Assembly (NCBI GenBank): GCA_025800285.1
Contig: JAOXRX010000079.1
Coordinates: 1 to 64,000 of the forward strand
Length of the DNA stretch: 64,000 nt
Direction: 5' to 3'
Source of the DNA: Alphaproteobacteria bacterium
Lineage (GTDB): Bacteria; Pseudomonadota; Alphaproteobacteria; JAOXRX01
The notes under the pieces were generated by a model that saw only the letters and a program-made list of their open reading frames with translations, was not told the origin of the DNA and did not search any database. The position numbers and the translations under genes were made by a program. How positions within the stretch are numbered: position 1 is the stretch's first letter; each line of letters begins with the position of its first letter. Of this stretch, positions 1-7,018 are shown one piece after another.

Positions 1-126
1 AGCATTGAGGATTTTAAACAAAACCTAGCAGAGTATCTATGTTATTACAATGAGGAAAGACCTCATCAAGGATTAAATGGGAAAACTCCTATAGAATTTA
101 ATGAAAACTGTCCACGAATTACTTGA
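1..126 (+). CDS. C-terminal end of an IS-family transposase (partial)
   Basis: The reading frame is open from base 1 to a TGA stop at 124-126, giving 41 residues. It ends with the pattern YYNEERPHQGLNGKTPIEF, the classic C-terminal end of DDE integrase-core transposases of the IS3/IS481 type, in which the arginine, proline and histidine of the RPHQ-type motif follow the catalytic glutamate. The N-terminal part lies outside the window, so it is unknown whether the element is intact. A dispersed repeat follows directly, and no inverted-repeat end could be assigned with confidence. Confidence 0.8.
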   Translation, partial: SIEDFKQNLAEYLCYYNEERPHQGLNGKTPIEFNENCPRIT

Positions 127-132
127 CATCTA

Positions 133-240
133 CAATTCTGAGTGTAACGAAGAATCTTTTCATGCCTGAGGAATTTTGATTTATATCCAGTAGCACAATG
201 ATATTCTTTACTACCACACAAGTGTGTCTGTTCAGAATGA
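133..240. repeat. degenerate dispersed palindromic repeat
   Basis: A noncoding segment bounded by near-perfect inverted ends, CAATTCTGA at 133-141 and TCAGAATGA at 232-240. Inside are a GAAGAATCT-like block and a small palindrome, CACACAAGTGTG. The layout resembles the widespread bacterial repeats that start TCATTCTGAG and end TCAGAATGA, which often give spurious peptides containing HSE. It lies directly behind the IS fragment. The rest of the gap up to 294 shows nothing recognisable. Confidence 0.5.
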
Positions 241-294
241 CGGAGTAGAAAGGTTGTCAGTAACACAAGAAGATTACGGCTTTCACGGAGGTTA

Positions 295-1254
295 CTATTT
301 TATGGAAGCTCTTTTTAGTTTGTCATTAATAGCAACTCCTATGCCTTTATTCGGAATAGGCATAACTGCAATTCCTGAATATAAATCATCTTCATCTAAC
401 TCAATAAGTGCGGCAAATAAATTATGAGCAGCTTCTTTTAAGTTTTTTGTAGGGCTAAGATTTATGACTTTTTTTGCTTTTAGCCTTGTTTTTCCAAAAG
501 CTATTAAAGCTTCATTAGATTTTACATGATATCTTACATTTAACCTAACAGGTAAAGATGGAGCATAGTGTCTTAATAACTGTCCTGGGCTTTTAACTTT
601 ACCCTTTTTATCTGGAGTTGTAGATTCTTCTACTTTCATTAAAAGCTTATTTTGAATATCTTCAGCAGTTATAAATCCATGTCTTAATATAGTAGGGTTT
701 TCAGATGTTAAATCTAAGATAGTAGATTCTAATCCAATTTTTGTTCTGCCTCCGTTTACAACTCCTGACACCATATCATTGTCAAAACTTTTAATTACAT
801 GTTTAGCTTCTGTTGGGCTAGGGCATCCTGATTTATTGGCACTTGGAGCAGCGATTGGAACTCCAGTGTTTTCAATTAATTTTAGAGCTATATCATTTGC
901 AGGCATTCTTACAGCAACGGTATCTAGTCCAGCTGTTAGAGCATCGCAAACAGTGTTTGGTTTTTTCTTTAAAATTAAAGTTAAAGGTCCTGGCCAGAAG
1001 AGCATTATTAATCTCATCGCTCTATCATCTATTTCTGCGATGCTTTGAGCCATCTCAATGCTAGAAACATGAGCGATTAAAGGATTGAAGTTTGGTCTTC
1101 CTTTTGCATGAAAAACTCTTCTTACAGCTGTCTCGTTTGTTGCATCAGCTCCTAATCCATATATTGTCTCTGTCGGAAAGGAGATTAACTCTCCTTTTTT
1201 AATTAATTTAGATGCCTTTATTAAATCGCTATTGTCTTTGCCGAAAAATATCAT
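295..1254 (-). CDS. tsaC: threonylcarbamoyl-AMP synthase (Sua5/TsaC type)
   Basis: 319 residues, the length of the long Sua5 form. The enzyme makes threonylcarbamoyl-AMP from threonine, bicarbonate and ATP, the first step of the t6A37 modification of ANN-decoding tRNAs. The N-terminal YrdC domain (about 1-200) carries PTETIYGLGADA, KGRPNFNPL, a SANKSG segment and LESTILDL. An HYAPSLP linker then leads into the C-terminal Sua5 domain. The start codon overlaps the suhB stop by one base (TAATG), so the two genes are probably translationally coupled. Its 3' end abuts the repeat region at the left end of the window. Confidence 0.93.
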   Translation of the reverse strand: MIFFGKDNSDLIKASKLIKKGELISFPTETIYGLGADATNETAVRRVFHAKGRPNFNPLIAHVSSIEMAQSIAEIDDRAMRLIMLFWPGPLTLILKKKPNTVCDALTAGLDTVAVRMPANDIALKLIENTGVPIAAPSANKSGCPSPTEAKHVIKSFDNDMVSGVVNGGRTKIGLESTILDLTSENPTILRHGFITAEDIQNKLLMKVEESTTPDKKGKVKSPGQLLRHYAPSLPVRLNVRYHVKSNEALIAFGKTRLKAKKVINLSPTKNLKEAAHNLFAALIELDEDDLYSGIAVMPIPNKGIGVAINDKLKRASIK

Positions 1255-2399
1255 TACTTATCCTTCTTAACTAATTTGTTTTTTAGTGTGATTGCTAGTT
1301 CTACAGATTTATTTTTTGTCCATAAAGCTCCTTTAATAATATAAGGTTTGGATTTTATAGTATTTTCTTTTATAAGCTCCCAAGCTTTTATTAAATATTC
1401 TTTTGCATAAGGTGAGTATTTTTTACATAGCTCTATAAATTTGCGAAAAGCTTTTCTAAGTAAAGAATTTGATTTCTTACAAGCCTCTTTTACATAAGGA
1501 GTGCTTGTCTCTACAGCTTTGTTAGCTAAAGGACAGATTTTATCACTATATATTTCTTTTGCTGTTTCCAGATTCTTATCAAACTTAGGTTTTGTATTTT
1601 CAATAATTTCTGTAATAATGTTTTTGTTAGCCACTATGCATCCTTCTCTTTCTGAATTGTAGTCTTCAACTTTTGCTGTTTCTTCGCCATGTATGGTGTA
1701 TATTACAGCACCAGCTTTTTCAGCAATGTATGATGCTGGATATAAATCCCATTTTTTAATTGAGCTTTTTATATAAGCTCCAAATTCTCCACGAGCAACC
1801 CTTATTAGGTCTAAAGAGCTAACTCCTATGCTTCTAATTCCTCCGCTTACTTCGCTTAGATGTTTCATTATAGAGTTTGTTTTTTCAAAACAGCTTTTGC
1901 CTATTCCGTAACTTATTAAGCTTTCAGACAAAGTGGCTTTTTGATTGCATTCTATGCTTTTAGCAGTTGGCTTTTCAGAGTTAGTATATTCCATAAAAGC
2001 ACCTTTTTTATCTCTGCTAGCATAATAAAGCTCTCCCATTGCAGGAAAGTAAACAACACTTACAATAGTCTTGCCTTTTTCTTGTAAACAAATAGAGCAA
2101 GAAAACTCTTTTAACCCTTTTAAAAAGTTTGTTGTTCCGTCTATTGGATCTATTATCCATAGATAATCAGAGTTATGATCTTCTTCCCCACTCTCCTCTG
2201 CTAGAAAAGAGAAGCCTTTAAAATTCTTGTTTAACTCTTCTTTTATAAAGTCTTCGCACTCTGTGTCTGCTTTACTAACAAAGTCTCCAATGCCTTTAGT
2301 TTTTACATTCAGGCTTGATATTTTTGCTTGATAGTCTAAAGCTTTATCTCCAGCTTGTTTCGCTATATCTTTAATGATGTTTAAATGTTCTTGTGACAT
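1254..2399 (-). CDS. suhB: inositol-monophosphatase family protein with a long C-terminal extension
   Basis: Residues 1-265 form a normal inositol monophosphatase/SuhB domain: LAEESGEED near 67-75, the metal-binding DPIDGTTNF at 84-92 and WDLYPASYIAEKAGA at 217-231. Such enzymes dephosphorylate inositol-1-phosphate or related sugar phosphates, and SuhB also acts in rRNA transcription complexes in some bacteria. The protein continues to residue 381, about 110 residues beyond the usual family end. This tail is Lys-rich and helical-looking, with three loosely repeated [ST]xPY units at about 299-302, 329-331 and 351-353. The tail is unexplained. A good RBS (AAGGAG) precedes the ATG. First gene of a two-gene operon with tsaC. 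Confidence 0.88.
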   Translation of the reverse strand: MSQEHLNIIKDIAKQAGDKALDYQAKISSLNVKTKGIGDFVSKADTECEDFIKEELNKNFKGFSFLAEESGEEDHNSDYLWIIDPIDGTTNFLKGLKEFSCSICLQEKGKTIVSVVYFPAMGELYYASRDKKGAFMEYTNSEKPTAKSIECNQKATLSESLISYGIGKSCFEKTNSIMKHLSEVSGGIRSIGVSSLDLIRVARGEFGAYIKSSIKKWDLYPASYIAEKAGAVIYTIHGEETAKVEDYNSEREGCIVANKNIITEIIENTKPKFDKNLETAKEIYSDKICPLANKAVETSTPYVKEACKKSNSLLRKAFRKFIELCKKYSPYAKEYLIKAWELIKENTIKSKPYIIKGALWTKNKSVELAITLKNKLVKKDK

Positions 2400-2420
2400 G
2401 TTTATCTCCTTGTGAGTTTA

Positions 2421-2448
2421 ATTATATGAGTTTTTTATAAAAAATCAA
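2421..2448 (-). promoter_or_regulatory. sigma70-type promoter for suhB-tsaC
   Basis: On the minus strand TTGATT (2448-2443) and TATAAT (2426-2421) are separated by 16 bases, just upstream of the suhB RBS. The -10 box is perfect. Confidence 0.6.
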
Positions 2449-2504
2449 TTGCTTTTTGTTAAATTTTAATTAAAATGAAAGCAAATTTAATTTGGAGAAA
2501 GAAA

Positions 2505-3890
2505 ATGGAAGATCACATATTTAAAGAATATGATATTAGAGGCATCGTTGGAGAAGAGTTTGTTTCTGATGATGTTTATAAAATAGCAAGAGCTTTGGGA
2601 GTAATGTTATCCTCTAAAGGTGTTAAAAAAATGAGCACAAATAGAGATGGTAGAGAAAGTTCAGAGAATTTTCAAAATAATCTTAATCAAGGCTTAATAG
2701 ATAGTGGTATTGATGTTGTTGATTGTGGTTTGGGTAGTTCTCCAATGCATTATTATTCAATGATACTTAATGACTCAGATGCTGGTGTCATGGTTACAGC
2801 ATCTCATAATCCTAAGAAATATAATGGTTTGAAAATTAATCTTGCTAATAATAAGCCTTTTCATGGAAACGATTTGCAAGAGCTTTTAGAAGTTGTTAAG
2901 TCTGAAAAGATTATTTCTGGAAAAGGAAAATTGACTTCCATAGATGTTAAAGAATCTTACATAAAAAGGTTATTGTCTGATTTTGAAGGCGATAGGTCTC
3001 TTAAAGTTGTGTGGGATAATGGTAATGGAGCAAGCGGTGAGTTGATTAATCGTCTTGTAGAAAAATTGCCAGGAGAACATACTGTGATATATGGCGAAAT
3101 TGATGGTAGTTTCCCAAACCATCATCCTGATCCTAGTGTTCATGCTAATTTAAAAGATTTGCAGGATAAAGTTTTAGAGGTTGGAGCGGACATAGGTTTT
3201 GCTTTTGATGGTGATGGTGATAGATTGGGTGTGGTTACTAATAAAGGAGAAATTATAAATAATGATCTTCTTGTTGGTATATTCGCCAAAGAAGAGCTGA
3301 AAAAGGAGTCTGGTGGTATTGTTATTGCTGATGTTAAGTGCTCTAAAGTATTGTTTAACAAAATATCTGAATGGGGTGGGGCTCCAATTATGAATGCAAC
3401 AGGTAATGTTAATATTAAATCTAGAATCCAAGAGGAAGATGCTTTAGTTGGAGGAGAAATATCTGGGCATATATTCTTTAATAGAGGTTTTTATGGATAT
3501 GATGATGCTCTGTATTGTGCTGTTAAGTTGCTAAATATACTTAATGCAAGTGATAAAACTTCATCAGAGTTGTTATCGGAGTTTCCTAAAAGCTTTGCTA
3601 CGGATGAAGTTAGATTTGAGGTTCTTGAGGATGAAAAGTTCTCTATAATCGATAAAATAACAAAAGAATTTGAAAAAAAAGATGGCTTTTTTGTTAATGA
3701 AATGGATGGTGTTAGAGCTGAAAACGATAACGGCTTTATATTGATTAGAGCATCAAATACTCAAAATGTTTTGTCAATTCGATGTGAAAGTTTGGTTTCA
3801 GAGAGTCATCTGGAAGAGATGATTGATTTAGCTGTTCAAGAAATGGTAAAAGCTGGTGTTAATATAACAAAAGAAGATTTATTAAGCTAA
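2505..3890 (+). CDS. phosphomannomutase/phosphoglucomutase
   Basis: 461 residues from the ATG at 2505, chosen because GGAGAAAG lies just before it. An in-frame ATG at 2475 lacks an RBS. This alpha-D-phosphohexomutase interconverts hexose 1- and 6-phosphates (mannose and/or glucose) for nucleotide-sugar synthesis. Signatures in order are the catalytic phosphoserine loop TASHNPKKYNG, the metal loop DGDGDRLG, the sugar-binding loop GGEISGH and the phosphate-binding RASNTQNVL near the end. The length fits the AlgC/ManB group. A cupin-type mannose-6-phosphate isomerase at 33201-33551 could supply the same pathway. It stands alone, with the ribosomal operon promoter starting 8 bases after its stop. 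Confidence 0.92.
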   Translation: MEDHIFKEYDIRGIVGEEFVSDDVYKIARALGVMLSSKGVKKMSTNRDGRESSENFQNNLNQGLIDSGIDVVDCGLGSSPMHYYSMILNDSDAGVMVTASHNPKKYNGLKINLANNKPFHGNDLQELLEVVKSEKIISGKGKLTSIDVKESYIKRLLSDFEGDRSLKVVWDNGNGASGELINRLVEKLPGEHTVIYGEIDGSFPNHHPDPSVHANLKDLQDKVLEVGADIGFAFDGDGDRLGVVTNKGEIINNDLLVGIFAKEELKKESGGIVIADVKCSKVLFNKISEWGGAPIMNATGNVNIKSRIQEEDALVGGEISGHIFFNRGFYGYDDALYCAVKLLNILNASDKTSSELLSEFPKSFATDEVRFEVLEDEKFSIIDKITKEFEKKDGFFVNEMDGVRAENDNGFILIRASNTQNVLSIRCESLVSESHLEEMIDLAVQEMVKAGVNITKEDLLS

Positions 3891-3898
3891 ATAAAACC

Positions 3899-3927
3899 TT
3901 GACAAAAATTAACGAATCGTATATATT
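3899..3927 (+). promoter_or_regulatory. strong promoter of the rplK operon
   Basis: TTGACA at 3899-3904 and TATATT at 3922-3927 with 17-base spacing, followed by a leader of about 160 bases before rplK. Confidence 0.8.
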
Positions 3928-3929
3928 AA

Positions 3930-4094
3930 AGCTCTGATTAAACAACAAAAAGAAGGCGACAAAGAATTTATTAAGTTAAAGTTCTTAAGGTTGCTCTTCT
4001 AACTTGTTGTTTTATTTGCATAAAATGTTGGTGGGAGATTTGCCATAATCGAACCACCTGAGTCTAATAAAAAATATAAAAGGAGACTTTTAAA
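3930..4094 (+). promoter_or_regulatory. structured leader of the L11/L1 operon
   Basis: The untranslated leader has two clear stems. Long complementary arms, AAACAACAA at 3940-3948 and TTGTTGTTT at 4004-4012, are reinforced by AGAAG/CTTCT. A second hairpin has arms GGTGG (4030-4034) and CCACC (4054-4058). In bacteria L1 represses this operon by binding a leader structure that resembles its 23S rRNA site, and the second hairpin is a candidate, which is inference. The RBS AAGGAG lies at 4080-4085. Confidence 0.5.
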
Positions 4095-4523
4095 ATGGCT
4101 AAAAAAGTAAAAGGCTATATCAAACTGCAAATCGCAGCTGGTGCAGCAAATCCTTCACCACCAGTTGGTCCTGCTTTAGGTCAACACGGTGTGAATATCA
4201 TGGAATTCTGTAATGCATTCAATGACAAAACAAAAGAAATGGAAAAAGGCATGCCTGTTCCAGTTATCATTGAAGTGTATGAAGACAGATCATTTAGTTT
4301 TACAACAAAAACTCCACCTGCAAGTTTCTACTTGAAAAAAGCTGCTGGTCTTAAAAAAGGTGCTAGCGATATCGGTAGAGAAATTGTTGGGTCTGTTACA
4401 GAAGCTCAAGTAAGAGAAATAGCAGAAGCTAAAATGGAAGATTTAAATGCTAACGATGTTGAAGCTGCTATGGAAATGATTAAAGGATCTGCAAGATCAA
4501 TGGGTATTGAGGTTAAAGGATAG
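4095..4523 (+). CDS. rplK: 50S ribosomal protein L11
   Basis: 142 residues, the standard L11 length, opening [19 protein letters not shown] with the [20 protein letters not shown] core that binds the GTPase-associated region of 23S rRNA. The C-terminal domain has the usual [10 protein letters not shown] end. A strong AAGGAG RBS precedes it. rplA starts 3 bases after its stop. In many bacteria secE-nusG lie just upstream, but here the neighbour is a phosphomannomutase gene with a promoter in between. Confidence 0.98.
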   Translation: MAKKVKGYIKLQIAAGAANPSPPVGPALGQHGVNIMEFCNAFNDKTKEMEKGMPVPVIIEVYEDRSFSFTTKTPPASFYLKKAAGLKKGASDIGREIVGSVTEAQVREIAEAKMEDLNANDVEAAMEMIKGSARSMGIEVKG

Positions 4524-4525
4524 AT

Positions 4526-5200
4526 ATGGCTGGTAAAAATTATAAAGAATTTAAAGCTAAAGTTGAAGCTACTAGAGATTATTCAGTAGAAGAAGCTGTT
4601 AAACTATTGAAAGAAAACTCAAAAGTTAAATTTGATGAAACATTAGAAATCAACATGAACTTAAATGTTGATCCTAAGCATGCTGATCAAATGGTTCGTG
4701 GTATGGTAAATATGCCAAAAGGTACAGGTAAAACAGTTAAAGTTGCTGTTTTCGCTAAAGGTGATAAAGCTGAAGAAGCTACAAAAGCTGGTGCAGACTT
4801 TGTTGGTGCTGATGACCTTGCTGCGGAAATCCAAAAAGGTATGATGGACTTTGATAGAGTTATCGCTTCACCAGATATGATGGGTGTTGTTGGTAAACTA
4901 GGTAAAGTTTTAGGACCCAAGGGTTTAATGCCAAATCCTAAGTTAGGAACTGTTACTCCAGATGTTGCTAAAGCTGTTAAAGATGCTAAAGCTGGTTCTG
5001 TTGAATTCCGTGCGGAAGCAAATGGTATTGTGCATGCTGGTATTGGTAAGTTAAGTTTCTCAGAAGCTGACTTAATCGAAAATGTGAATGCTTTTGTGGC
5101 TGCTATTACAGCTGCAAAACCAAGTGGAGCTAAAGGTACTTATATTAAAAAAGTAACTTTATCTTCTACAATGGGAGTTGGAATTTCAGTAGCTCTATAA
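4526..5200 (+). CDS. rplA: 50S ribosomal protein L1
   Basis: 224 residues, close to the usual 230. L1 builds the L1 stalk at the tRNA exit site and represses its own operon through the leader mRNA. Family marks include [13 protein letters not shown] near 65-75, [17 protein letters not shown] near residues 125-140 and [19 protein letters not shown]. It starts directly after rplK with almost no spacer, so the two are co-transcribed and probably coupled. A 227-base leader for rplJ follows. Confidence 0.98.
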   Translation: MAGKNYKEFKAKVEATRDYSVEEAVKLLKENSKVKFDETLEINMNLNVDPKHADQMVRGMVNMPKGTGKTVKVAVFAKGDKAEEATKAGADFVGADDLAAEIQKGMMDFDRVIASPDMMGVVGKLGKVLGPKGLMPNPKLGTVTPDVAKAVKDAKAGSVEFRAEANGIVHAGIGKLSFSEADLIENVNAFVAAITAAKPSGAKGTYIKKVTLSSTMGVGISVAL

Positions 5201-5228
5201 TATAGACTACTGATTTTTTAATTTTCAA

Positions 5229-5345
5229 GTCCAAGACTGCAGGTAAGTATAAAAATGTTTTTTATCTTTTAATTTCCTGCACAGACGGTATAAAGCAAAA
5301 GAATAAAGGTTCTTTTATTGAATGCCGTTACGACTATTAATAATA
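5229..5345 (+). ncRNA. L10 leader (ribosomal protein autoregulatory RNA)
   Basis: The sequence reads CCAAGACTGCAGG (5231-5243), a variable arm, CCTGCACAGACGGTAT (5276-5291) and later AATGCCGT (5321-5328). GCAGG pairs with CCTGC, ACGGTAT pairs with ATGCCGT, and AAAGAA/TTCTTT closes an inner hairpin. This matches the known L10-leader arrangement, in which a kink-turn binds L10(L12)4 and represses rplJ-rplL. A further hairpin GAGTG/CACTC lies nearer the rplJ start. Confidence 0.75.
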
Positions 5346-5427
5346 TATATTTTTAGTTGTTAAAGTCTTAAATTCGTCGAGTGTTTATCACTCATAGTGT
5401 TTAACTCTAAAAGAACGGAGAAGTTCT

Positions 5428-5910
5428 GTGAGAAAAGAACAAAAAGAACAAGTAGTTCAAGATCTGAAACAATTGTTCGAAGGTAATGAATTAATGGTTG
5501 TTGCTCATAACGAGGGACTTACTGTTGCTGAGATTACTGAACTTCGTGCGAAGCTAAGAGAAGCTGGCGCTGGTATGAAAGTGACTAAGAATACTCTTGC
5601 GAAAATTGCTGCTAAAGGCACAAAATTCGAAAGTATTTCTGACATTTTATCAGGTCCAACTACAATTGCTTACTCTAACGATCCTGTGGCTGCAGCTAAA
5701 GTTGTTGTTAACTTTGCAAAAGATAACGAAAAATTAGTTGTTGTTGGTGGTGCAAACCTAGAAGGTGGATTAGATTTAGATGCTGTTACAGCTATTTCAC
5801 TTCTTCCTTCACTGGATGAAGCTAGAGCTATGATTGTTGGAATGATTTCAACACCAGCATCTAGAATTGCAAGATGTCTTAGTGCTCGTTCAGAGCAAGA
5901 AGCTGCTTAA
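5428..5910 (+). CDS. rplJ: 50S ribosomal protein L10
   Basis: 160 residues beginning with GTG, supported by CGGAG 10 bases upstream and by the family start MRKEQKEQVVQDL. L10 anchors the L7/L12 dimers to the ribosomal stalk and represses its own operon. Central features are MKVTKNTLAKIAA and LSGPTTIAYSNDPVAAAKV, and the C-terminal helix that binds L7/L12 is present in slightly short form. It sits 25 bases before rplL and behind a recognisable L10 leader. Confidence 0.97.
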   Translation: MRKEQKEQVVQDLKQLFEGNELMVVAHNEGLTVAEITELRAKLREAGAGMKVTKNTLAKIAAKGTKFESISDILSGPTTIAYSNDPVAAAKVVVNFAKDNEKLVVVGGANLEGGLDLDAVTAISLLPSLDEARAMIVGMISTPASRIARCLSARSEQEAA

Positions 5911-5935
5911 TAAATAAAATACAAGGAGATTTAAA

Positions 5936-6298
5936 ATGGCTGATTTAGCTAAAATCGTAGAAGAACTATCAAAATTAACAGTAATGGAAGCTGCAGAGCT
6001 TTCTAAAATGTTAGAAGAAGAGTGGGGCGTTTCTGCTGCTGCTCCTGTTGCTGCCGCTGCTGCTGGTGGTGATGCTGCCGCTGCTAAAGATGAATTTGAT
6101 GTTATCTTAGCTTCTGCAGGTGGAAACAAAATCGCAGTTATTAAAGAAGTTAGAGCTATCACAGGTCTAGGCTTAAAAGAAGCTAAAGACTTAGTTGAAG
6201 GTGCTCCAAAACCTGTTAAAGAAGGTGCTTCAGCTGCTGATGCAGAAGAATTAAAAGCTAAACTAGAAGCTGCTGGTGCTACAGTAGAACTAAAATAG
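5936..6298 (+). CDS. rplL: 50S ribosomal protein L7/L12
   Basis: 120 residues with the full L7/L12 architecture: an N-terminal dimerisation helix ([17 protein letters not shown]), an Ala/Gly-rich hinge at about 38-52 and the globular C-terminal domain with [20 protein letters not shown] and a final [10 protein letters not shown]. It recruits translation GTPases. The RBS AAGGAG is optimal. It is followed by a 720-base gap with hairpins and repeats before rpoB, so the usual rplJL-rpoBC transcription unit is spaced out here. Confidence 0.98.
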   Translation: MADLAKIVEELSKLTVMEAAELSKMLEEEWGVSAAAPVAAAAAGGDAAAAKDEFDVILASAGGNKIAVIKEVRAITGLGLKEAKDLVEGAPKPVKEGASAADAEELKAKLEAAGATVELK

Positions 6299-6321
6299 TT
6301 TTTTTCTAAAAAGTTTTATTT

Positions 6322-6377
6322 TTTCGGAATGGACTCAATTAAATACTAGTGTGTATTCTAAGAGCTTCATTCCGAAA
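6322..6377 (+). terminator. long-loop hairpin after rplL
   Basis: Perfect 10-bp arms, TTTCGGAATG (6322-6331) and CATTCCGAAA (6368-6377), with an inner AATAC/GTATT stem. The U tail is poor, so this may be an attenuator or RNA-processing site rather than a full terminator. In other bacteria the rplL-rpoB interval carries both functions. Confidence 0.5.
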
Positions 6378-6520
6378 TCTAAAACTTCTATAAAGCTTAT
6401 TTATAATGATGAGCGATTCTCATTAATAGGATTCGAGAATTAAAAAAATAAATTCTATGCTGATAAAATTTTAAAAAAGGGTTCATTGATTTGAAAACAA
6501 AATTTAAATAAATAAAAATT

Positions 6521-6566
6521 AATAACTAAGGATTTTTTATAAGAGTCCTTAGTTATTCGTTTTTTA
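6521..6566 (+). terminator. intrinsic terminator or attenuator between rplL and rpoB
   Basis: Perfect 12-bp arms AATAACTAAGGA (6521-6532) and TCCTTAGTTATT (6546-6557), a 13-base loop and a run of T after the second arm. It would terminate or attenuate transcripts from the ribosomal genes. Confidence 0.75.
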
Positions 6567-6573
6567 AATGGAT

Positions 6574-6755
6574 AAAAAATTAAGAAGGAAGAATTAAGAA
6601 TTAAAAATGTTATTGTCATCTTGAGTTAAGCACATAGTGCGAAGTCTAAAGATCTCTTATAGCAGATTTCTCCACTCCTTATAGTCGGTCGAAATGACAA
6701 AACTATATTGAAAGTATAGAAAATTAATTCTTAAATCTTAAGCCTTAATTCTAAT
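6574..6755. repeat. MITE-like palindromic repeat in the rplL-rpoB gap
   Basis: The core at 6613-6700 is bounded by perfect inverted ends TTGTCAT and ATGACAA. It is flanked by long, imperfectly complementary A/T-rich arms (about 6574-6609 and 6718-6755) that make the whole segment a large potential hairpin. The core order, GTCATCTTGAG then AGATTTCTCCACTCC then GGTCGAAATGAC, is typical of widespread noncoding bacterial repeats. A decayed second copy lies at 6867-6950. Confidence 0.6.
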
Positions 6756-6776
6756 TTTAGAATAAGCTCGTAAAAC

Positions 6777-6829
6777 TTCTTTCATCGGGCAACCGCTAGA
6801 GCTTGCGGATAACGGATATGATGAAAGAA
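6777..6829. repeat. long hairpin of unknown role
   Basis: Arms TTCTTTCATC (6777-6786) and GATGAAAGAA (6820-6829) enclose a second inverted pair CCGC/GCGG. The G+C of the inner part is higher than in the surroundings. It has no T run, so it is not an obvious terminator. It could be a structured RNA element in the rpoB leader or another repeat remnant. Confidence 0.45.
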
Positions 6830-6866
6830 ATAGGAAAGAAATGAGGGGTAAAAGTTGTAGGTATTA

Positions 6867-6950
6867 TTGTTATCTTTAGCTAAATGCAAAAAGTTAAAAG
6901 ATTTAAACAATAGATTTCTTTACTCTTTACAGTTTTTCAAAATGATAAAT
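6867..6950. repeat. decayed copy of the 6613-6700 repeat
   Basis: Aligned by eye with 6613-6700 it keeps the order TTGTTATCTTTAG..., TAGATTTCTTTACTC and AATGATAAA at similar spacing (84 versus 88 bp). C-to-T type changes have removed most G and C. It ends 69 bases before the rpoB start. Nothing else is recognisable from there to the start codon except a possible AAGGGA RBS. Confidence 0.45.
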
Positions 6951-7018
6951 TTGTATTAGAGAAAAATATTTACTACTTATTATTTTCCAATTTAAAACAA
7001 TAAGGGATCAAAAAAATT

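Noticed and set aside
66-266. Minus-strand 66-codon frame with an HSE-type peptide
   Set aside because: It runs across the IS tail and the dispersed repeat; such peptides are a known by-product of these repeats.
5890-6162. Minus-strand 90-codon Ala/Ser-rich frame
   Set aside because: It is the mirror of the Ala/Gly-rich hinge of rplL.
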